From positions 756,501-820,500 of the forward strand of contig CM063259.1 in assembly GCA_032158295.1 (NCBI GenBank): a DNA stretch of 64,000 bases, read 5' to 3'. This DNA comes from Pycnopodia helianthoides. Its lineage: Eukaryota; Echinodermata; Asteroidea; Forcipulatida; Asteriidae. Shown here one piece after another: positions 54,801 to 64,000 of the stretch (positions are counted from its first letter, which is position 1; the number at the start of each line of letters is the position of its first letter). Made by a program: the position numbers and the translations under genes. The notes beneath the pieces are model-generated. The model saw nothing but the letters and a program-made list of their open reading frames with translations. It made no database searches and had not been told where the DNA came from.

Positions 54801-57800
54801 AAGGTTAGTTATCTATTTATATCTTATTTATCTTTGTATGTCAAGGCGGCATATTTATGAGTTGAAAGCTTGAAACAAGCTTCTGACAAGAAACACAGTA
54901 AAGTGTACCACTAGCTTTGTATCCGTTATTTTAGCAGTTTTTCTAATGGTTGTAACAGAGCTACCAACTCTTCCTGATTCTGCAGAAAGTTCCCTGAAAA
55001 TAAGCCAATCTTTCCATATTCTGATCAACAAATTTGCAGATCTCCCTGATTATGGAAATTTTGTTCCTATTATGTTGAATGTAAAATTTTCTAAATACCT
55101 CCCTGATTGTTGAACAATATCTCTCTGATTGTTGAACAATATCTCCCTGATTGCTTTCAATAACTCCCTGATTGCTTTCAATAACTCCCTGATTGTTTTA
55201 GAACATCTTCCTGATTGTAAGATGCGATCCTTGGCAGCTCTGTTGTAATTTTTGTTCAAGTACCTGAAACCACCCAACAAGTGTTTCTACATGTGAACTG
55301 ACATGCAGGCTTATCCTAAAAATAGTTTGAGCTATTTCATTTGTTGTTTAAAAAAAGCAAAAATATCATCCTCAAATTTCCATCAAAATTAGATGGAAAA
55401 GGTTACCTACCTTTGTACATTTTGTGGTCGAAATTTAAGGGTAAACATATTAACAATTCTTATTCAACAATCAAAAAAAAAAAATTCTGTTCAGTGTCTC
55501 AAATGAAATTTTATGACTTCTTCTACTAACAGAAAATAGCTGTTTAATCAAATTTGTTGCTGTCAGTTTGGGGGTTGTATCTGGCCCTGCATGCACAGCA
55601 ATTAGTTTTTGAATCTATCTTCCTTGATGTGTTGATAAACACAGGTTCTACTGATATTCAGGCGTATAAATACAACGTAGAGAAGACGTTAGACTGGCTG
55701 AGAACCAGAGTGGAAAGATTAGTGGGAAAACTAGAAGAGAAAGACGTCCACGTGACGACGGGGTCACACTCTGCAACATTCGTCAGGAGTAGCAAAGGAA
55801 ACACCGCCACAAAAGGTCTGGTCTTTTTTTTATCTTCGCCATCTTCGCCATTTTGTGGTTTGATTCTTTAAATTGACCCCTTGCATTAACGCCACACGTG
55901 GCTCGGTCTGCCACGCTCACCGCTGGGGAGTCGCCCTCTTAAGCGTAAACGCAGCGTGGCCTAAAGTGGGTAATGCACTTTATAACACACAGGGACATTG
56001 ACTTCCAAAATGGCACAACCAAGAATATTGTGGTGATGACATCAGGGGAATCATCTCAATAGACCACGACACCTTGGTTACAGAGAGAGTGATCTTGTGC
56101 ATTCCAGGGCTGTTCCTGGCAGGCAAGATACTACACTGTGATATAGGATGTTTGACAATATTTTTGGATTTCAAGGTCAACATAGATTCAAGCATTGTTA
56201 AAATAATAGCTGAACAAATTTATGAAATGTGCATGGTTTTTGTATCAAAATTTGATAAATATGGTAATTTGCATGATATGACCTGCTTTACATGTATGTA
56301 CTTTGCTTTCTCAATTTAACTGTGTGTTTTTTAGGTGGTTGGGCTCAGCCCTGAACACCTCTTGCTCTTGTAATATTTTCTTTGGTCTCTTTCAGCACTT
56401 ACATGAATGATTCTCGTATATTTTGTGTACTTTCTCCCCAATCCCAACCCAACCAACGCCCCCGACCCCACCACAAGATAATCACTGCTTGTTGATATTA
56501 CATTGTTTGTATAATGCTTGTGTTTTTTCTTGTGATTACTCCTTTTATTTCTTGATTGTCCTTTGCTTTTATCACTGGTCAGGGAAATGTTTGACTTTTT
56601 CAATCTGAATAATCTGATTCTCTTACATTTGTATTTAACAACATCTGTATTTAATGTTTATTATATTAAATTATATTGTGTTTATTTGTTCAACTTATCA
56701 ACATTTTGTGTTTCTTTTTATATTTTCTGCCAATTTTTTCAGTCATGAAAGTATGGATTTTTTCAACCTAAATTTATCTTTGTAATTACCAACATGTCTG
56801 TTAACTACCCTTTCTTTTTGATGTATTGTTTGAGGACGTTTAAAATTTTACTTTTTCATCGTGAATTTATCTCTAATACTTTTAAGTATCTTTTAATTAA
56901 AAATTAAGAATATTTTAAACTTTTTCCTTTTAATGTTTTCATGACTTTTTCGGGTCAAGAAGATCGGACTTTTTCATACTGAGTTTAATTATTTACAAAC
57001 AGAGGAATATTTGAGATATGCAACAGGAATGATTTCTGATTATCTGTCGTCCGATTTGAGCAAGCGCCTCTTCAGTCATCTAGGGTAAGTCACCACCCAA
57101 CAAAAAGAGAAAACAAATCTTACAATTAATGGAAATTGCATTGCACAAGTTTTATCTGCTTTTGATATGAAGAAAGGAGGCACATCTTAAAACTGAATGC
57201 GCTATTTATTTTTCCAATTCTTGATTTTATTTGGATTTTATATTATATAAATGCGCAATTTCTCATATGACCAGTGCAGTATCTTGCCTGCCAAGAAATG
57301 CCCGGGAATGGACAAGGTCAATGTTTTTATAAATAATGTGACATAGTCCACTTGATAAGATTTTATATTTATTTAATTTTTTTATATTGGTCTAAGTTCA
57401 AAAACATTTCACAGTATTTAAACCATAATTTGTTTCCTGTTTGTACAGAATAAAAGAAGTTGCTGACAAGAAAGTTGTAGAAACTGCGGAACCATCAGAA
57501 CCTCCATCTAAGGTAGGTACCCCTTAAGCTTTCAATAAAGATTGTGAAGATCGAGCTAGTAGAGGAAAACTTTAATAAGTCCAGCTTCAACTCATATTTA
57601 GGTTTTTTATGTAGGCCGTTAACCCTTACACTGCTGTGTGATAAACACTGTATTGTCATGGTCTGCCCTGTGTAAGCCTGCAGCAAGTTATACAAGTGGA
57701 AAATTTTCAGTCCAAATTTTCCGCTATTTACCGATATTTATGTTGATTAAAAGTAAAGCAGAAATCCTACAGGATAAAGTATGACAACCAGCAATCGCAA

Positions 57801-58870
57801 TTTGTGGACATTGGACCTCAAATTTGAACTTAAAAATGGTGCCCTGCTAAGATACCATGCTGTTATTGCATTGCGCTGTACACACTCCACAAAAGCTATA
57901 CAACCAACAGATTTCACTTTTTTTTTCACTGCCCACTCACATGCCTTGATTTGAACCCAAGACCCTCACAGTCTCTGATAACAAGAATCAACCTGCCTCT
58001 CATTACCGGGCAGGCTCGTTACTGCTCTAGATTGCAGGGGTCGTGGGTTCGAATCCCGCCTGAGTAGTACGCCTGTGGGTTTGTTTCATTCGGCAGGATT
58101 CGGAAAGTTCTGAGTATACAATGCTTATCACACATGGGTGTAGGACAAATTTATCCAATTAACTTTGTTTTGTTTAGAGTTTTGCTTGTTTTTGTGTATC
58201 TATTATTTTATTTTGTACTTTAGTTTTTTCTTTCATTATAACTCTTGGTTATGTATCACTGTATAGAGCAATCCAACCTATCAGTTGCCATACTGTACAA
58301 TTTTTATTTGTATGAAATAAACCAAAAATAACACCAGTTGAATATTTAGGTTGTCTTGATTATGGTCCAAACATGAATTTACCACCACATTAAATTTTGT
58401 GATAAATTTTAGAAAGCAAAGTTGTCAACCAGTAGTGAACCTGAAGAAGACTATAGCAAGTGTTTTAATGGCAACTCAACTGCAGAGAAACAAAAGGTGA
58501 GACAAACAAAGGGATCTTTTAAAGATTGGCCCTTTCCCAAACCTAGGCTTAATGCTCTATTAAATAGTTTTCGTCTTCATATTTATATATTTTATTTGAT
58601 TTAGCTTTTAATATTAATCCACTGTTCCCAAAATCTGATCACATTAAGTTTTTGGTGGGACAAAATCTAAATTTCTAGTTTTTTTCTTAATTTCTTGTCC
58701 GTTTTTTTGTCTTAGATAAATAAATATTTGGTTAAATTTTTTTATTTTTTTTATTCCAGCCCACCAAGATGACGGCAGCTCAGAAAGCTCTGAGTAAAGT
58801 CGACAGGACTGGGATGAAGAGCCTAGCAAGCTTCTTCAGTAAACCAAAGAAACCAAGTTTGAAAAAGTAG
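51834..58870 (+). CDS. RNASEH2B: Ribonuclease H2 subunit B
   Basis: A structural subunit of the nuclear RNase H2 trimer, which removes ribonucleotides from DNA; it links the enzyme to PCNA. Exons: 51834-51924, 52875-52943, 53187-53294, 54382-54455, 54687-54803, 55645 (or 55662)-55815, 57003-57084, 57449-57512, 58413-58496 and 58760-58870 (TAG). Seen: DVAFVKLKHPKT, LTSFKEKYRSWIINDTVQE, ATAMDPLFLILPYLIKAES, YNVEKTLDWLRTRVERLV, EEYLRYATGMISDYL, and the near-invariant tail KMTAAQKALSKVDRTGMKSL. MKSLASFF near the end fits a PIP box. Exon 5 seems to lack one base: its distal part matches better in the next frame, which also fits the upstream exon 6 acceptor. About 290 residues. An upstream in-frame ATG at 51744 is less likely as the start. 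Confidence 0.93.
53515..53640 (+). repeat. tRNA-derived SINE fragment
   Basis: B-box sequence 'ggttcgaatcctgg' with an A-box-like region about 40 bp upstream; in RNASEH2B intron 3. Confidence 0.5.
53928..54062. repeat. Hairpin-like inverted-repeat element
   Basis: Left 'tagatgaaggtttg' pairs with right 'caaaccttcatcta', with further pairing inward ('gagtatgtttggttctg' with 'cagaaccacacatactc'). About 135 bp in RNASEH2B intron 3. Confidence 0.75.
54098..54366. repeat. Imperfect (GATT)n array abutting RNASEH2B exon 4
   Basis: About 270 bp of GATT/GATC/GACT units ending about 15 bp before the exon 4 acceptor (54380-54381). Confidence 0.85.
54725..54770 (+). other. RNASEH2B: Probable frame break in RNASEH2B exon 5
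   Basis: The exon start reads LDQILDDIDYPQC. The better match downstream (LRSFSHMHYISNVKG, then STDIQAYKYN across the junction) is in the next frame. Without a break, the exon joins a downstream acceptor at 55662 with poorer similarity. Confidence 0.5.
55080..55215. repeat. Short tandem array ('ctccctgattg' units)
   Basis: Five to six units of about 22 bp, 'tccctgattgttgaacaata' and 'tccctgattgctttcaataa', in RNASEH2B intron 5. Confidence 0.7.
57985..58150 (+). repeat. tRNA-derived SINE fragment
   Basis: B box 'ggttcgaatcccgcc' preceded by 'accgggcaggctcgt'; in RNASEH2B intron 8. Confidence 0.5.
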
Positions 58871-59847
58871 CTGAGCAAGTTTTGGAAAAACACAACCAGC
58901 ATATTTCAAAGGTAGAGATCCAACACAACCATCACGCAAAGTGTGGGTTGAACCCCCCTGTGCTGTATTTGGAGTTTGTAAAATGGACATCAAGTTGGCT
59001 TAGTGGGTTCACTCCCTGCCTTTGACCTGTGTGAACCCCTGTTAGAATCCCCCTTAGACCGGAACGTCACATGATTCATAATTCATTCCTCCCACAGTCT
59101 TCCTATTCTTCATCTTATTGGCGCTTGCGCTGTTGGATATATATATATATTATATAAAATAGATAAAAATAAATCAAATAATTTTATAATATGAGAGTCT
59201 TCCATCTTGCATGGCACCTGTCTTAAGGGTGCACCCCACCAAATAGGAGAAAACAGAGCGTCGAGCTCATTAATTTTTTGTAGGCCCTCAAAATATTCTA
59301 TATTAGACAGATTTGAGAGACCCATATCAGTATAAAAATGTTGCCCAATTGAGACCTGGGGGTTGTTGACTTCCAGCTTGAGGTATTTTGGATGACATAG
59401 GCCCTAAAATAAATGGACCTATTTGCTGAGAGGTGTAGGGACATTTTTCAAGATTGATGCTCGGACGTTTTGAATATTACACCTGTGTAGGTGTTTTTTT
59501 ACTTGGAGGGAGAATAACTCGACTACAGGCCCAGGGACTCCCCATATAAAATTGAGTAGAGAATAAAAGTTCAAGAGTCAATTAATAATTTTCCTTTTCA
59601 AGTTAAAAGCTGTGAGACTTCTAAGTATTTTTCGTGTATTTTTGAATATTTAGCATTTTGCACCGTGTGCTATGGGATATTATTTGGTGGGGTGCACCCT
59701 GATGGAACAGATGCCACAGACTGACTAGGCCATCTTTGGTCTGATTCCCTATGCACAAGTACATTGGAAAGGCTGGATAAAATAAATATGCAAGGGATCT
59801 GACTACTTTTGTTCTGGGCTCGTGTTCACAAAGCACAAAGATTCATC
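58871..59847. other. Downstream of RNASEH2B
   Basis: Probable 3' UTR then intergenic DNA. AATAAA occurs at 59168-59173 and 59562-59567 as candidate polyadenylation signals. A short (TA)n tract lies at 59139-59155. No gene seen. Confidence 0.45.
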
Positions 59848-60237
59848 TTAAAGGAACATTACAGAATTGGTTTTTGCTAACAAAACAGTTGCTGGCAGTG
59901 TAAGCACTTCATGTAATCCACCATATACATAAACTGACAAACCTGTAGAAATTTGAGATCGATCGGCCATCTGGGTCACGAGAAAATAGTGAAAAACCGA
60001 TTACACATTTTGCATGAAATCATATAGGTTCAACAAATGAATAAAACGCTCACTGAGCGATAAACTCCAATCGGAAAATTAGTTTATTCATTTCTCATCA
60101 AATATGGCATTTCAGACAGAAATATTTCAAGGGATGTTTTCTACTATCATCATCATTAGACTAAGTTTTATGTAAATCTGTGATCAAAAGTATATTTTAC
60201 AAGTTTTTTTCTTACCAATTCTGTAATGTTCCTTTAA
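59848..60237 (-). mobile_element. TTAA-flanked MITE, AGGAACATTACAG family, copy 4, in a dated site
   Basis: Left flank 'gattcatcTTAA', right flank 'TTAAgatgagttg'. Removing the element and one TTAA gives exactly the sequence seen in the unoccupied repeat at 3373-3392. This shows duplication of TTAA on insertion. Confidence 0.9.
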
Positions 60238-60446
60238 GATGAGTTGTCAGTATCACCATAGTGATTTATACTGTGAGATCACACTTTAAATAGCAGTTAA
60301 GATTGATTCTTAGTTCAGATAATCAATAACTGCTTGTAAAATTTAGCCCTGCTTTGATTTATTGAATTATGACAAGAGACAAACTGTTGCCTTGACTTAA
60401 AACAAAACCTGATAAACTCATGGTCACATGCTCTAAACCTATATAC

Positions 60447-60529
60447 ATTCGGTTTGCGGTAACACCATGTGTAAAAAATATCTACTTGCTGTAGATATTT
60501 TTTACTCATGGTGTTACCGCAAACCGAAT
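60447..60529. repeat. Near-perfect 39-bp hairpin
   Basis: Arms 60447-60485 and 60491-60529 match at 38 of 39 positions around a 5-nt loop; the core is 'cggtttgcggtaacaccatg'. It could be a foldback element or a transcribed hairpin. Confidence 0.85.
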
Positions 60530-60699
60530 ATATACTGATACCTCACCATGCAATGCCTCAAAACACATATGCTCTAAACCTCTTCTTAAACCCATTACTA
60601 ATATGCAGAAATACTTAAAACCTTGTATATGTTATCAATCAAAGTTAAGGTACTGAGCATGTGTAATTACTAAATGTTTCTCCGAAGAAAGTAGGTGTC

Positions 60700-60972
60700 T
60701 CCAAGCGCCTTACATTATTTTTACCCCTGTTCATCAGACCTTAAGCATTCCTTGAAACATCTCAACTCCTGAGGAGTATGCAGCACTAGCAACCAAACGG
60801 CGCACAAGTTTCTAACAAATCACATTTACTCTTGGCTGATGAGAAGCAATTAGTTCAAAACGTCTTGCTCGAGGACACCAGTATCACGGCCGGGATTCGA
60901 ACCCACACCCTGAAATCTCGGCCAGGAACTTGAGTTCGATGGGGTTGTACCGTTGACCGCGCTGCCGCCACA
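60700..60972 (-). repeat. tRNA-derived SINE, reverse orientation
   Basis: Minus-strand B box ('gggattcgaaccc') at about 60893 and an A-box-like 'gcgctgccgccac' at the right end. The body 'ttactcttggctgatgagaa' is shared with 61725-61895. Confidence 0.65.
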
Positions 60973-63900
60973 ATTAACAGAAATTCTAAGTTTTGTAGTT
61001 TAGCACTATAAACTATAAAAAAAAAAAAAGTAGAGAGGCTGCAGCATTGGTTACTGCACCGCAGTAAATTGGTAAAACCATGTCAGTTCCCACGCTGTTG
61101 ACTATATATCGACTAAAGAGTAAAAATCAATGGCTCTTTATGACGAGAGAACTGCATTAAATCTTACAGCCCCAGTTTATTAATTGAAGATGCAAGGCCT
61201 ATTCTCTTAGCTTAGGTGACCCGGAGAAAGGATTTAAAATTCAAATACTGCCTTCTTGTATATTCAAGACAATTTTAAACTTTAATTTGAAGTTTTGAAA
61301 TGGGAAAATCCGGCACTGATAAATGGTAGTTAGTTAAAAACTAAAAATGGACTTTTGTTGGGATTCTGACATTATTTGACGTCCATCCGTCAGCCGTGTA
61401 CAAATACATTTTCATGATACATGTGTTTTCTGCATTTTCCGCAGCATATGCGAACATTTTTGTACGTTTTATTGTCTTGCAATGTCAGCATCATTTGTCA
61501 AAATTCGTTCAGAGAATTTTGTTTATTAAATCAACAAAAATCATTAATTTAGTTTACTAGATACTTGAAACTTTGTTATGGGGGGGGGGGACGGTGTGGA
61601 GATGGTAGTAACTTCGATAATCATAATCGGTTGCGAAAAAATTCAAGATTTTTAATCTTAAGGCACTGAAGACAACAAAGCGTATTCATCGAAACGTCGA
61701 TGGTATTTTGTCACAGTTGCCAACAAATCACATCAGTAGTCTCTTATCCTCGGAGGTATACCCATTTACTCTTGGCTGATTAGAAGCAATTAGTTCATAA
61801 AGTCTTGCTCAATGACACCAGTATTATGGTTTGGATTCGAACCCACACTCTGAAATCTCAGCGTGTTAGCACCTAAAACGTGACCGCTGAAATGTGATGT
61901 TATTTTCACAATTATTTGTTGAAAATCTGATGATTTAGTTTAAATTAATATTTAAAATCTAAATATGAATTATCCTCTAACATTTTTAATACCGACTTTA
62001 TTAGCTTGGGCTTTAGTGGGTTTTTTTTTTTTTTTTTTTTTTATAGCTTAAAAGTGCGTTTTAGGGTCCATAGACAAAATCTGGATACTCGTCATTACTG
62101 ATGAGTAAACAAATATTGGTCCATAACCAATAACTACATCGTTAATTAAATCCGAAATCTTGTCTGGCCGTTGTCTTTTGTTTCCATGGCAACGACCTTA
62201 GGGGGTCCATCCAGATGCAGAAGAGCTGACAGCGATCTTCACACGACGTGAAACTGAACTAATTGCCCGCACAAAAGCGTTTTATCCTGACGTGTTTGAG
62301 AAACAACGAGAAAACGAGCCTCTGTGATGTATCGATCGTAATTATCTTTTTCGGGTTAGGATTTTTTGTTTCTTAATTTACCCACGTCTTCGAGTTGGGC
62401 ACACTGCTGCCAGGGCAACCATGCATGAGTTCGTTGATGACAACATTGCGACTGGGTTTACGGCATAATTGCCCTTTCGAGTTGCAGATGTCAATAATGT
62501 ACTACCGGCACTGGTTTGACATAATCGATTGTGTAGATCCTATTTTTGTCTTAATTCTTTATTTTCTATAAAGAAGAGAACTACATTTTGGTTTCAAAAA
62601 TTACCGAAGTATTGACAGAGCTCGCAGTTGTGTAAATAATATAGAATTGCATTTTAGTATTGTACTAAAAGAACAAGAGGATCAATTACTCACTGGCAAA
62701 GGGAACTGCGTCAAGCAAAACAAAAATGAAAGTAAAAATAAATTTGCTTGTAAAACTTGGACAAGTTTCTTAGCGTTCATGTTTAATATTACAATGATAC
62801 AGACTTTTGTCACACAACATTATTCTAAAGGACCATGATTTGACTCGATTGTAATTTTTTTCTGACCATAACGTCACTGGTATGTTGTTGCATAAAATTG
62901 CACCCCATCCCCTTTACATTGTATTTCCATTACTGGTCAGCAGCAGTTCATTTTGAATTGCGCATAAATACAACAATTTTGGCAGCACGTGTGTACACAG
63001 ACGAAATCCATTGAGTCTGTTTTGAACAAAGCCTACATCTAGTTTTTATATTTTTGATATATTGAATAGTTTTCTCTCCTACCTCAAACCTCATTGCTTT
63101 TGTACACGAACTTTATTATCAGAAAATCTTATAATAATAAACATAAGTACATGTAGCCTGTACATTTCATCTTGAGCATCTTATATGATAGTCCTTTTAA
63201 AAAAGTACGAGTGCTTCGACCTCGCCCCCTCGCCCCCATTATCGCACTGCTCAAACGAAGCATAGCTACTAATGCACATGCAATTTACCCTGAAATTAAA
63301 GACAACGGTCCTGCTCTTAATGGCTTAAGGTCTCATCGTAAAGTTTTCTATTTTTTCATTTGTTATATGGCCTGATTATATTGCCTGACACGAAGTTGCA
63401 AGACAATGTACAGTAGCGTGGTCATCAATGCAGAACATTGCTCGACCTAAAAGCTCGCCATTTGTAAAGTTCAAACTAGCAAGTATCAATCAATCTTCCA
63501 GATAATATGTTCCGACTGAGTTACTTAGTCTGCAAAACATGAGGTTCCCTCAATAATAATAATAATAATAATTTTTATTATCCCTCAAATCATGGAGGTA
63601 GACATTATTCCATACTCGAATCGGCTTTGTATCTCTGTGTTGTTTGAAGCCTTCCCTGACACACACGTGGAACTACAGAGGCTGACAAGACAAAAAAACA
63701 CTTATCGTTGTCTTCATTTATCGTTGTCTTCACTATCGTTGGCTGACTATGGCCAAATTAAAAAACAAACAAACATGTTTAGCGTCCCCGCCCGCTTCCT
63801 TTTAAGAGGCCGCCCCCCTTTTTTTCCCCTTTTTTTTAAGGATACATTTTTACGATCTCTGACGAATAAAATCAATTCTAAAATACATAAGAACGTATTT

Positions 63901-64000
63901 TTTTTACTCAAGCACACAGAAAAAACACACAGACAAAAAACTGGCAACCATCTTGAAAAATAGCCCGGCCGGTTGTCTTGAAAGATGTGTCGGGCGGCCA
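60973..64000. other. Intergenic right end
   Basis: No gene recognised. Holds a second reverse SINE (61725-61895, 'ggattcgaacccacactctg'), a T-run at about 62021-62043, a G-run near 61580, an (AAT)n tract near 63560, and the truncated repeat at 63765-64000. Confidence 0.5.
63765..64000 (+). repeat. Second copy of the 'catgtttagcgtccccgcc' repeat, cut by the window edge
   Basis: Same order of segments as 29682-29905: 'gtttagcgtccccgccc', 'acgatctctgacga', 'ctggcaaccatcttgaaa', 'tagcccggccgg'. Confidence 0.75.

Overview
This is a stretch of intron-rich animal genomic DNA. The coding exons give deuterostome-like proteins. The non-coding DNA is full of short inverted-repeat elements, tRNA-derived SINEs and minisatellites of a style I associate with echinoderms, most likely a sea star. 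The species call is an inference from remembered repeat style and was not checked against any database.

Layout. 1-7.1 kb: the last ten coding exons of UXS1 (UDP-glucuronate decarboxylase, + strand); the N-terminal membrane anchor lies off the left edge. 7.1-25.9 kb: a gene-poor interval with a tRNA-derived SINE, several TTAA-flanked inverted-repeat elements, a piggyBac-type transposase (14.4-18.0 kb) with a repetitive N-terminal region, and a 2-kb G-rich minisatellite. 25.9-46.0 kb: PEX1 (peroxisomal AAA+ ATPase, + strand, about 20 coding exons), whose introns hold several tandem arrays. 48.8-51.4 kb: RPP38 (RNase P/MRP subunit p38, - strand, 5 exons). 51.8-58.9 kb: RNASEH2B (RNase H2 subunit B, + strand, 10 exons), head to head with RPP38 across about 390 bp. 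58.9-64 kb: intergenic, with more repeats, including an element whose insertion site can be read directly.

The four host genes belong to separate pathways: proteoglycan precursor synthesis, peroxisomal import, tRNA/rRNA processing, and ribonucleotide removal from DNA. The only apparent functional pairing is the divergent RPP38/RNASEH2B couple, two ribonuclease subunits that probably share a promoter.

Three points stand out. (1) In UXS1 and PEX1, tandem arrays contain repeated copies of the adjoining 3' splice site plus the start of the following exon, so rows of decoy acceptors sit upstream of the real one; a third duplication overlaps PEX1 exon 14. (2) At least four inverted-repeat families are flanked by TTAA. 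One copy (59848-60237) sits in a repeat whose unoccupied version is at 3339-3483, showing TTAA duplication as in the piggyBac superfamily. (3) The frame breaks in PEX1 (three), RPP38, the transposase and probably RNASEH2B all have the form of a single missing base. That points to sequence error in a long-read assembly rather than gene death. All exon boundaries were read by eye from splice consensus, reading phase and remembered homologues.
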